A DNA stretch of 64,000 bases from Promicromonospora citrea (GTDB lineage Bacteria > Actinomycetota > Actinomycetes > Actinomycetales > Cellulomonadaceae): contig NZ_JABEMG010000002.1 in assembly GCF_013004695.1 (NCBI RefSeq), forward strand, positions 1 through 64,000, given 5' to 3'. Shown here in pieces: positions 1-8,200 of this stretch (its first letter is position 1; each line of letters starts with the position of its first letter). The notes below the pieces were generated by a model, which was not told the DNA's origin, did no database searches, and saw nothing but the letters and a program-made list of their open reading frames with translations. The translations under genes were made by a program, and so were the position numbers.

Positions 1-358
1 CACCGTGTGTGCGAACAATGATACTGGCCAAACCACAACCCACACGGGTCATGATCCGATCCAAAACAAATGTTTGGCATTGACTATCAAGCACACTGTT
101 GAGTTCTCAAACAACCGACGCACACCGTCGAGATCATCATCTTGTGGATGCTGACCCCGCCCGGGGCAACCTCTTCAACTTACCAGATTCGAATCCGCCT
201 CGCAAACTCACTGCCCGGGGGCAATTGCTGCGTGAAAGACCCGCATCCGATTCCCGCACGACGATCGAAACCGTCCTGCATCAGAGATGGGATCCAGCCC
301 CGGCGCGGCCACTCGGTCCGTTTCCGGCCCCTCGTGTCCGTCGGCCCGTCGGGCTGAC
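1..358 (-). promoter_or_regulatory. rRNA operon leader (16S lies just off the left edge)
   Basis: Read on the minus strand, this stretch has the boxA-like antitermination element typical of actinobacterial 16S leaders at 115-92 (core TTTGAGAACTCAA). AT-rich leader sequence follows down to position 1. The 16S gene itself is not in the window, so an rRNA operon reading leftward is inferred from the leader. A boxA also occurs in 16S-23S spacers, but the strong promoter upstream argues for the operon leader. No protein gene is credible here. Confidence 0.75.
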
Positions 359-365
359 ATCCAGA

Positions 366-394
366 ACATTACGTCAGCCTGCGGGGTGCGTCAA
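366..394 (-). promoter_or_regulatory. rRNA operon promoter
   Basis: On the minus strand, TTGACG (394-389) and TAATGT (371-366) are separated by exactly 17 bases. This is the best sigma-A type promoter in the window and points at the rRNA leader, with transcription expected from about 358. Confidence 0.75.
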
Positions 395-559
395 AGCCGG
401 GGCGCGTGACGGCGGACACAGAAGCGCTGTTCAGGCGCTGTTTCTCCAAGAAGACTCCAGGTCGGGGAGGTCCGCAGGCCCGCCTATCGGCCCTCACAGG
501 GCCGGCTGGGCGGGTTCCAGGCAGCGGATCCGCCAAGAACCGGTCCGCCCAGCCATGAG

Positions 560-588
560 TACGTAATCTTTGATTCAGATTTCGCCAA
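560..588 (-). promoter_or_regulatory. possible second rRNA promoter
   Basis: TTGGCG (588-583) and TACGTA (565-560) lie 17 bases apart on the minus strand inside a locally AT-richer patch. Tandem promoters are common upstream of rRNA operons. The -10 lacks the usual final T, so this is only a candidate. Confidence 0.3.
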
Positions 589-697
589 CTGGGTCTCGCG
601 GAGCTCCTGGCGCCGGGCGCCACGTCGTCCGCCGGCTCAGCGGTGCGACACCGTTGCCGACACCGAGGCCACAGGTCGTTCCCGCTCGCTCGCCGGC

Positions 698-741
698 TGA
701 CTACTTCGCCAGGTGACTACCTCGCCAGGTGACTACCTCGG
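698..741. repeat. 16-bp tandem repeat, about 2.8 copies
   Basis: The unit TGACTACCTCGCCAGG is repeated head to tail at 698-713 (one mismatch), 714-729 and 730-741 (partial). It lies upstream of the rRNA promoters and about 180 bases beyond the tRNA-Arg terminator, in a gene-free stretch. The flanking bases from about 600 to 920 hold no gene I can support. Confidence 0.8.
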
Positions 742-924
742 CGGGATGGGGGTGGGCGGGGCTTGCTTGGGTCGGTGTTCTTCGGCAGGAGCCGGCATCC
801 GGGGGCAAGGTCGGATGGGGCCGTCAGAACGGCGTCCGGGGACTGCGGCTCGAGCTGGGTTCCGGGGAGGGCCGGGCCGGTCGGTGTCGAAGGATCGGGC
901 TACGGTGCCCGCGCCAACGACAAA

Positions 925-958
925 GGGCCTCGGCCGGCGTCTCCGCCGGCCGAGGCCC
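925..958 (-). terminator. terminator of tRNA-Arg
   Basis: A perfect 14-bp GC-rich stem (925-938 with 945-958, 6-base loop) is followed on the minus strand by TTTG. It lies just downstream of tRNA-Arg. Confidence 0.8.
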
Positions 959-974
959 TCGTTCCTGCTGTCTG

Positions 975-1047
975 TGCGCCCGGAGGGATTCGAACCCCCA
1001 ACCTTCTGATCCGTAGTCAGATGCTCTATCCGTTGAGCTACGGGCGC
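975..1047 (-). tRNA. tRNA-Arg (ACG)
   Basis: A full cloverleaf reads on the minus strand. The acceptor stem is GCGCCCG/CGGGCGC, the anticodon loop is CTACGGA (anticodon ACG) and the T arm contains GGTTCGAATCC. The discriminator is A at 975. CCA is not encoded. Confidence 0.95.
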
Positions 1048-1184
1048 CTGCTGTACTGCAACTGCTCGGCCCTGCCGCTCGTGCGGCCGACCGACGAGAA
1101 CACTACCGCGAGTTCGGCGCGGGCCCAAACTCAAACCGCGCTTCCCCGAGAGAACTCCGTCACAGCGGGCGGAGGTCCCGACAG

Positions 1185-1217
1185 AAAAGGCCCCGGGCGT
1201 CACGCGCGGCCGGGACC
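1185..1217 (-). terminator. terminator of tRNA-Ser(GCT)
   Basis: An 8-bp stem (1189-1196 with 1210-1217) is followed on the minus strand by TTTT at 1188-1185, just downstream of the tRNA. Confidence 0.75.
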
Positions 1218-1221
1218 TTCC

Positions 1222-1313
1222 TGGCGGAGACGGAGGGATTTGAACCCTCGAACGGGTTGCCCCGTTACCACCTTAGCAGGGTGGCGCACTAGACCTGACT
1301 ATGCGACGTCTCC
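1222..1313 (-). tRNA. tRNA-Ser (GCT)
   Basis: A class II tRNA with a long variable arm reads on the minus strand. The acceptor stem begins GGAGAC, the anticodon loop CTGCTAA gives anticodon GCT, and the T arm contains GGTTCAAATCC. The discriminator G is followed by an encoded CCA at 1224-1222. Confidence 0.95.
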
Positions 1314-1442
1314 TCGCGGCGGCCCTGGCCAGAGGCAGGGTGGTGCCGCGTCGCCCAGGGTACCCGGAGCACCACGACCTGAGCAAAGCGGGGCGGCGGT
1401 GGCGTGCCCATCCAGGTCAGCGGGCAGGTCGGCGGGCCCCTA

Positions 1443-1471
1443 TTTCACCTCGCTTCAATAGCGGGTACATT
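1443..1471 (+). promoter_or_regulatory. promoter of choD-like gene (leaderless)
   Basis: TTTCAC (1443-1448), a 17-base spacer and TACATT (1466-1471) are followed after 7 bases by ATG 1479. The predicted transcript therefore starts at or next to the start codon. Confidence 0.6.
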
Positions 1472-1478
1472 CGCGGCC

Positions 1479-3191
1479 ATGGACTACGACGTCTTGGTCA
1501 TCGGCTCCGGGTTCGGCGGCAGCGTGGCCGCCCTCCGCCTCACCGAGAAGGGCTATCGGGTCGGTGTCCTCGAGGCCGGCCGCAGGTTCGAGGACCACGA
1601 GTTCGCGAAGAGCTCCTGGCACCTGCGGCAGTTCCTCTGGGCGCCGGCGCTCGGCTGCTACGGCATCCAGCGCGTGCGCCTGCTGCGCAACGTCCTGTGC
1701 CTCACGGGTGCGGGCGTCGGCGGCGGGTCGCTCGTCTACGCGAACACGCTGTACCGGCCGCTCGACCCGTTCTACGCCGACCCGGCCTGGGCGCACATCA
1801 CCGACTGGAAGACCGAGCTCGCCCCGTACTACGACCAGGCGGAGCGCATGCTCGGCGTCGTGGAGTACCACGGTCGGTCCCCCGCCGACACGATCATCCG
1901 CGAGGTCGCCGACGACATGGGGGTCGGCCACACGTTTCGTCCCACGCGTGTCGGCGTGTACTTCGGGCCCGGTGGGCCGGAGGCGCCGTCGCCGGGGTGC
2001 CGTGCCGCCGACCCGTACTTCGGCGGTGCGGGGCCCGAGCGCTCCGGCTGCACGGAGTGCGGGGAGTGCATGACCGGCTGCCGGCACGGCGCCAAGAACA
2101 CGCTCGTCAAGAACTACCTCTACCTCGCCGAGCGGGCCGGCGCGACGGTGCACCCGCTGACCACGGCCGACGTCGTGCGACCGCTGCCCGGGGGCGGGTA
2201 CGAGGTGAGCACCCACCGGACCGGCAGGCGCTGGGGCGGGCGACGCACGTTCACGGCTCGGCAGGTCGTGCTCGCCGCGGGCACGCTCGGCACGCAGCGC
2301 CTGCTGCACGCCATGAAGGACGCCGGCACCCTGCCCCGGCTCTCCGACCGGCTCGGCCACCTCACCCGCACCAACTCGGAGGCGCTGCTGGGCGCTATGA
2401 CGGCCAAGGTGGGCTCCACCGACTACTCCCGCGGTGTCGCGATCACGTCGTCCTTCTACCCGAACGAGAGCACGCACATCGAGCCGGTGCGCTACGGCCA
2501 TGGCTCCAACGTCATGGCCGCGCTCCAGCACATCCTGGTCGACGGCGGGCCGTACCGGTTCCTGCGCTGGTTCGTCGAGATGGGGAAGAACCTGAAGTGG
2601 CTGCCCGTGCTGCTCGACTGGCGGCGGTGGTCGGAGCGCACCGTGATCGCCCTGGTGATGCAGGCACAGGACAACTCGCTGGTCACCCTCACCCGCCGCT
2701 CGATCCTCGGTCGGTACATGACGTCGCGGCAGGGCACCGGGGCGCCCAACCCGAGCTGGATCCCCGAGGGCCACGACGCCGTGCGCCGCATGGCGGACAA
2801 GCTCGGGGACGACGGGGTGGAGGGCATCGCGGGCGGGACGATCGGCGACCCGTTCAACATCCCGCTCACGGCCCACATCCTCGGTGGCTGCGCGATCGGC
2901 GCGGACCCGGCCGGCGGCGTCGTCGACCCGTACCTGCGGGTGTTCGGGTACGAAGGGCTGCACGTGATGGACGGGTCCGCGGTGACGGCGAACCTCGGGG
3001 TCAACCCCTCCCTCACCATCACGGCGCAGGCGGAGCGCGCGTGCGCGCTGTGGCCCAACGCGGGCGAGCCGGACGCGCGGCCCGCGCTCGGCAGCCCCTA
3101 CACCGTGGTCGAGCCCGTGCGGCCTGCCGCGCCCGTCGTGCCGGAGGCGGCACCCGCGGCGCTGCGGCTGCCCATCGTGGGGATCAGCTAG
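1479..3191 (+). CDS. choD: ChoD-like GMC oxidoreductase
   Basis: This 570-residue FAD-dependent oxidoreductase closely resembles mycobacterial ChoD, the putative cholesterol oxidase, over its whole length. The FAD-binding GSGFGG is at residues 9-14. A Cys cluster near residues 190-202 (C-x2-C-x2-C-x3-C followed by RHGAKN) is a hallmark of this subgroup and resembles an iron-sulfur motif. The C-terminal GMC block includes NLGVNPSLTI. There is no signal peptide, so it is probably cytosolic. The start at 1479 is chosen because the Rossmann strand begins there and a -10 hexamer lies 7 bases upstream; an in-frame ATG at 1404 would add 25 unlikely residues. The natural substrate is uncertain, as steroid oxidation by ChoD itself is debated. 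The gene stands alone between tRNA genes of opposite strand. Confidence 0.85.
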   Translation: MDYDVLVIGSGFGGSVAALRLTEKGYRVGVLEAGRRFEDHEFAKSSWHLRQFLWAPALGCYGIQRVRLLRNVLCLTGAGVGGGSLVYANTLYRPLDPFYADPAWAHITDWKTELAPYYDQAERMLGVVEYHGRSPADTIIREVADDMGVGHTFRPTRVGVYFGPGGPEAPSPGCRAADPYFGGAGPERSGCTECGECMTGCRHGAKNTLVKNYLYLAERAGATVHPLTTADVVRPLPGGGYEVSTHRTGRRWGGRRTFTARQVVLAAGTLGTQRLLHAMKDAGTLPRLSDRLGHLTRTNSEALLGAMTAKVGSTDYSRGVAITSSFYPNESTHIEPVRYGHGSNVMAALQHILVDGGPYRFLRWFVEMGKNLKWLPVLLDWRRWSERTVIALVMQAQDNSLVTLTRRSILGRYMTSRQGTGAPNPSWIPEGHDAVRRMADKLGDDGVEGIAGGTIGDPFNIPLTAHILGGCAIGADPAGGVVDPYLRVFGYEGLHVMDGSAVTANLGVNPSLTITAQAERACALWPNAGEPDARPALGSPYTVVEPVRPAAPVVPEAAPAALRLPIVGIS

Positions 3192-3225
3192 AGCCACCTG
3201 CCGGGCGAGGACGACCCGGGACGAC

Positions 3226-3261
3226 AGAGCGCCGGCCCGGGACGTCCCGGGCCGGCGCTCT
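3226..3261. terminator. bidirectional terminator
   Basis: A perfect 36-base palindrome (two 18-base arms, no spacer needed) lies between the end of the choD-like gene and the 3' end of tRNA-Ser(TGA). It can serve both converging transcripts. There is no T-tract. Confidence 0.75.
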
Positions 3262-3272
3262 GCCTCGCGGTG

Positions 3273-3357
3273 CGGAGGGCGAGGGATTCGAACCCCCGGT
3301 GCGTTGCCGCACAACGGTTTTCAAGACCGTCACATTAGGCCGCTCTGTCAGCCCTCC
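3273..3357 (-). tRNA. tRNA-Ser (TGA)
   Basis: A class II tRNA reads on the minus strand. The acceptor stem is GGAGGGC/GCCCTCC, the anticodon loop CTTGAAA gives anticodon TGA, a long variable arm is present and the T arm contains GGTTCGAATCC. The discriminator is G at 3273. CCA is not encoded. Confidence 0.95.
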
Positions 3358-3482
3358 TCGCGCCAGGGACCGCCTCACGACGGCGCCGCGGCGCGGCCAT
3401 ACAGTCTAGCGCCAGCGTGAACAGCGACGGCGGGCCGCCCCGAGGTGGCCCGCCGTCCGCGAAGTGCTGGAGAGAGAGTGGC

Positions 3483-4313
3483 TCAGCCCTGCGCCTGAGC
3501 GCCGGAACGGAGCTGACGCATCGCGAGCTGGACCAGCGCGATGAGGGTCTGCTTCGTCGCCGCGCGCGAACGGGCGTCGGTGTAGAGCATCGGCACGTGA
3601 GCGGGGATCTGCAGCGCCTCGCGGACGTCCTCGAGCCGGTGCTTGGCCACGCCGTCGAAGCAGTTCACACCCACGACGAACGGGATGTTGCGCGACTCGA
3701 AGTAGTCGATGGCCGGGAAGCACTGCTCCAGGCGGTCGGTGTCGACCAGGACGACCGCGCCGATCGCACCGCGCACCAGGTCGTCCCACATGAAGAGGAA
3801 GCGGTCCTGGCCCGGGGTACCGAACAGGTACAGCCACAGGTTGCCGGGCAGCTCGACACGTCCGAAGTCCATCGCGACCGTGGTGGTCGTCTTGCGGTCG
3901 GTCACGCCGCCCGCGTCGTCCACGCCGACCGAGTGCTCGGTCATGGCGGCCTCGGTGTTCAGCGGCTCGACGTCCGAGATGGAGCCGATGAACGTCGTCT
4001 TGCCGACCGCGAAGCCGCCGGCGACCACGATCTTGACGACCGTCGGAGCGGTGCGCTCGCCGGCGGGCTGCGCACCCGGGGCGGACTGCGTACCGGCGTT
4101 GCCACTCGGTGCCTGCTGCATCACCGGCGGCGCGGGCTGCGTCTGCGCGGGGCGCGACGCCTGGGCGGTCGGCGACGGGGCGCCGCCACCGCCGCCGAGC
4201 ACGCTCTGGCGCGCCGGCGCGTTCGCGGAGGCCGTCGCGGTGCCGGCGTTACCCGAGACCGGGGCCCAGTTGGGGCCGCTGCGGGCCCCGCCGTCAGAGG
4301 GCGGAAATGCCAT
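3483..4313 (-). CDS. cvnD: conservon GTPase CvnD
   Basis: The protein is a 276-residue MglA/Ras-like small GTPase and the last gene of a conservon. Conservons are actinobacterial modules in which a membrane kinase is thought to signal to a small GTPase, loosely like a eukaryotic G-protein system. About 90 residues of Pro/Ala/Gly-rich sequence precede the G domain. The P-loop GGFAVGKTT is near residues 99-107, G3 is FGTPGQDRF, and the G4 position reads NCFD instead of NKxD, as is usual in this family. Its start overlaps the end of cvnC by 20 bases, so the two are probably translationally coupled. Confidence 0.92.
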   Translation of the reverse strand: MAFPPSDGGARSGPNWAPVSGNAGTATASANAPARQSVLGGGGGAPSPTAQASRPAQTQPAPPVMQQAPSGNAGTQSAPGAQPAGERTAPTVVKIVVAGGFAVGKTTFIGSISDVEPLNTEAAMTEHSVGVDDAGGVTDRKTTTTVAMDFGRVELPGNLWLYLFGTPGQDRFLFMWDDLVRGAIGAVVLVDTDRLEQCFPAIDYFESRNIPFVVGVNCFDGVAKHRLEDVREALQIPAHVPMLYTDARSRAATKQTLIALVQLAMRQLRSGAQAQG

Positions 4314-4704
4314 TCAGAACACTCTCCAAGACGCTCAGCGACAGGCCCGAGTTCGAGCTGCCGTGGCCTGTGTGGACGTTAACCGGTGTCGAGGTGTGCA
4401 CGGTGACGTGCCCTTCCTCCTGCATGTCCGCCACAAGGATCCGGACGACACCCAGGGGCAGCCGCAGGAGGGCCGAGAGCTCGGCGATCGACACGTACGT
4501 GTGCGCGGCGTGCTGGAGGATCGCGCGCTTCTCGGGCGGGAGGCCGAAGCTGCTGACCGCGCCGGGAAGAACCTCCACGAGGGCCTCGAGCGGCAGGTCG
4601 GACAGCTCCGACCGCACCCGGCCTCCGGTGACCGCGTAGGGGCGCACTGTCGATGTCTCGCGGACATCGCTCTGCCCCTGGGAACCGAAAGGTGCGTACG
4701 TCAT
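4294..4704 (-). CDS. cvnC: conservon protein CvnC (DUF742)
   Basis: The 136-residue DUF742 protein is the third conservon component. The family has a winged-helix-like fold, visible here as LSALLRLPLGVVRILVADMQ and EEGHVTVH. It is thought to form a complex with the roadblock protein and the GTPase rather than to act as a classical DNA-binding regulator. It starts 10 bases after cvnB and overlaps cvnD. Confidence 0.9.
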   Translation of the reverse strand: MTYAPFGSQGQSDVRETSTVRPYAVTGGRVRSELSDLPLEALVEVLPGAVSSFGLPPEKRAILQHAAHTYVSIAELSALLRLPLGVVRILVADMQEEGHVTVHTSTPVNVHTGHGSSNSGLSLSVLESVLNGISAL

Positions 4705-4714
4705 GGTCGAGTCC

Positions 4715-5164
4715 TCATCCCACGCTGGCTGCTCGGGTCTGCCCGTCGACCGGGAGGCTGCCCCGCATCTCCGAGATCAGCTGCGGCGTGAGCGTGGCCT
4801 CCGTGCGGGACACCAGGAGAGCCATCTCGTAGCCGATCAGGCCGATGTCGCAGGTGGCCTCCGCGACCACGCCGAGAACGGACCCGTTCGAGACGTTCAT
4901 CAGGAAAAGGAACCCGTTGTCCATCTCGATGATCGCCTGACGGACATTACCGCCGTTGAGCTGCCGAGAAGCTCCACGCGTAAGACTTGACATACCCGAG
5001 ACGATCGCCGCGAGCTGGTCACCGCTGGTGCGGTCGAGCTGGTCGGACATCGCCATGAGCAGGCCGTCCGCCGAGACGACGAGCGTGTGCCGGCTGCCGG
5101 GAACGGTACGCACGAAGTTGTCGAGCAGCCACCCGAAATTCGTTGCTTCGGTGCTGAGGGTCAC
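4715..5164 (-). CDS. cvnB: conservon roadblock/LC7 protein CvnB
   Basis: The 149-residue roadblock/LC7-domain protein is the second conservon component. Family members act as GTPase-activating or scaffolding partners of MglA-type GTPases. The typical central stretch HTLVVSADGLLMAMSD is present, and the length is normal for CvnB. It starts 40 bases downstream of cvnA, with AGGAGG upstream of the start. Confidence 0.9.
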   Translation of the reverse strand: MTLSTEATNFGWLLDNFVRTVPGSRHTLVVSADGLLMAMSDQLDRTSGDQLAAIVSGMSSLTRGASRQLNGGNVRQAIIEMDNGFLFLMNVSNGSVLGVVAEATCDIGLIGYEMALLVSRTEATLTPQLISEMRGSLPVDGQTRAASVG

Positions 5165-5204
5165 TCTCTGTTCCTCCTAGTCAGAATCCACAGACGCGTT
5201 TTGG

Positions 5205-8200
5205 TCACCGCGACTGCGGCGCTGAGTCAGGGACATGATTCACGGTCGAGGGTGCCCACGTCGAGTCCCCATCGCCGTTCTTGCCGTTCTCGTGCTCCGG
5301 CTTGCCCTCGCCGACAGACTCCGAGCGGCCACGCGCGGTGGCTGACTGGAAGGCCGACAGGCGCGAGCGAAGCTGCTCGGGATCACGATCGATGCGAGCG
5401 GAGAGCCGCTCGACAGCGGGGTCCGCCCCCGTGCCGGAAGCACCGCGCGTGCGGCGGGTCAGACCGCCGGTGCCTCCCTCGGTGCTGACCGACGCCGGGC
5501 GGTACGAGTCGTTCTCCTTCACATCGTCTTCCTGGAATGCCCCCCGCCGAAGCAGGCTCGTCATCTCCTCGTAGAGGACCGCCGAGGCGGTCCACTCCGA
5601 ACGGGCCTCCACCGAGTCCCGCACGTACTCCGGGTCCAGCGGGTCCTTGCCGTCGTCGTCCGTGCCGGCGGCGCGCTTGGCGAGCGGCGCGGGCGACGCG
5701 TAGGTCGGGTCGTACACGGCACCCGTCGGGTACGGCTCGCTGAACTCGCGAGCCGGCTCCGGCCGGGCCGGCGCCATCGGCAGGGCCTCCGTCGCGGGGG
5801 CCGCGGCGTAGGCGCTCGGTGCCTGCTGCGGGGCGGCCGGGGCGGCCGCACGCGGTGCGGCCTCGACGAACGGGTTCGCCTGGGTCGCGGTCTGCACCGG
5901 CACAGGGACGGTCCCGCCCGCCGGGCCGTTGTGCCCGGAGTTCAGGGACTCCTGGACGGCACGTTGGTAGCCCTCCTGGAAGCCCCGCTGGTAGGTCGGG
6001 TCCGCCTGCGGAGCCGCGGCGGGCGCAGGGGCCACCGGTGCCTGGAAGGCCCCGGTCGCCGGGCCGTTCGCCTGCGGGGTGCGGACCGCCTGCGGCCGGC
6101 TCAGCGACTCGAAGTCCTGCGGCTGGTTCGGCACGTAGACGTCCTGCGGCGCCTGGGCGGCGGCCTGGAGGCTCTGCGTCTCCACCGACGGCGCGGGGCC
6201 GCCGAAGCTCGGCACGGCCGTAACCGCACCGGTCGCCGGGTGGCTCACCGGGCTGCTCACCGTCTGGATCGGCCGGCGGTCCTGCTGCGGCTGGTAGGCG
6301 CGCAGCTCACCCGTCGCGGGCTGGCCGGGGCGACGGCCGAACAGGCCGCGCTTCTGGCCGGTCTTGGCCTGCTGGGTCGACGAGCGGCGGCTCGGCAGGT
6401 CCGCCATGAGCTCCTCGAACGCGGGCAGCGCCTCGAACGACGAGTCGACGCCCTCCGGCGCCTCCTCGGCCCCGAAGCCCTGGACGTCGGGGTCGCGCTG
6501 GTCCTGCCGGCCGAAGCTCTGGGCAGGGGCGGGGTTCGGCGCCTGCGGGGCACCGGCGGCCGGGAAGCGCATGACGTCGGTGTCCGACATCCCCGGCAGC
6601 GTGGCCGGGTCCTGCGTCACCGGGTCGAGCTGCAGCGACTGGGTGCCGCCGTTCTCGGACGGGTCGATCGTGCTCAGCGAGCGGAAGCTCGAGAAGAGCG
6701 CGCTGCGCTGGTCGACGTCCACGGCGGACGGCGTCGTGTCCTCGAAGACGGGCGCGGGCGGCTCGGCAGGCTGCGGGGTGCGCTGGCGGCTCGGGAGCGA
6801 GCTGCCCTCGGAGACGTTCGACGGCGGCGCCCACGAGGCGCTGTCGTCGTTCTGGTACTCCTGCGGCAGGGACGCCGTCGGGAGCTCCGGCAGCACGATG
6901 GAGCCGGTCGGCGTCGTCTCGGCGGCCGGCTGGGCCGCCGTCGAGCTGCGGCGCCGGGCGAGGCCGAGCGCCGTCGTGCCGTCCGTCAGGGACTCGATGT
7001 CCACGGGCTGCGCGACCGGGGCGGGCTGGGCCGCGAACGCGGCCGCGGCGATCTGGGAGGTGCCGGTCGGGACCGGGAGGCCGTTCTGCTGCGGCACGGC
7101 CGCCGTGGCGGGAGGGCCGCCCTGCGCCGCGGAGCGCATGGCACCCGTGCCCGGGCCCGCCGTGATGCCACCGTTGAACTGCGAGGCGGCCTGCTGGGTG
7201 TTGGCCTCCAGCGGGTCGGTCGGCATCGGCAGCGGCATGGCGTTGTCCGGCATGAACAGCACCGCGGGGAAGCGGACCGTCACCTCGGTACCGGTGCCGC
7301 CCTCACCCTGGCCGAACGTGACCTGGGCGCCAAGACGGTCGGACAGGCGCCCGACCACGTAGAGGCCGAGGCGCTGGGCACCGACGGCGTCCGACGCCGA
7401 GCGGCTGTGCACCTTGCGGTTCGCCTCCGCGATCTCCTCGGGGTTCATGCCGAGGCCGTGGTCGCGGACCACGACGGTGACGAACTGCTCGTCGCGCGCC
7501 GTGGTGACCTCCACCGGCGTGTGCGGCTCGGAGAACATCGTCGCGTTCTCGAGGAGCTCGGCCAGCAGGTGCGCCGCGTTCAGCGCGTTGTGGCCCAGCA
7601 TCATCGGGTCGACGACCAGGTTCAGGCGCACGCGGTCGTACAGCTCGATCTCGGAGGACGCGGTACGGATCACGTCGGAGACCGGCATCGGCTGGCGCAC
7701 ACGACGACCGGAGTCGATACCCGCGAGGACCAGGAGGGACTCCGCGTTGCGACGCATACGGGTCGCGAGGTGGTCCAGGCGGAACAGGTTCGACAGCGTC
7801 GACGGGTCTTCCTCGGAGCGCTCGAGGTCGTCGAGGAACGCGAGCTGGCGGTTGAGGAGCACCTGGTCGCGGCGGGCCACGTTGACGAACATCTCGGCGA
7901 TGGAGCCACGGAGGGCCGCCTGCTCGCGGGCGACGTCGATCGTCGTGCGGTTCACGTCGTTGAACGCGGCGGCCAGCTGACCGATCTCGTCCGACGACTC
8001 GATGCTGATCGGGTCGAGGTCGATGCTCGGGCCCTGACCCGGCACCGACACCTGCTCGACCAGCGTGGGCAGGCGGTCACGGACGACACCGGCGGCCTGG
8101 GTCAGGCGGCGCAGCGGCGAGACCAGACGGCGGGCGATGACGAGGGCCATGATGACCGAGAAGCCGAGGGCCGCGATGGCGATGCCACCGGTCAGGTACG

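Noticed and set aside
1-91. 16S rRNA 5' end inside the window
   Set aside because: The conserved start of 16S (GAGTTTGATC on the minus strand) is not seen; only its leader is.
698-741. CRISPR array
   Set aside because: The 16-bp copies are contiguous with no spacers, and no cas genes are present; no other region shows regularly spaced repeats.
713-1461. short plus-strand ORFs over the tRNA-Arg and tRNA-Ser genes
   Set aside because: They translate tRNA genes and terminators and have no independent support.
1455-3314. 619-codon open frame antisense to the choD-like gene
   Set aside because: Shadow frame produced by high GC; its translation is Arg/Pro/His-rich with no recognisable domain, while the opposite strand encodes a clear family member.
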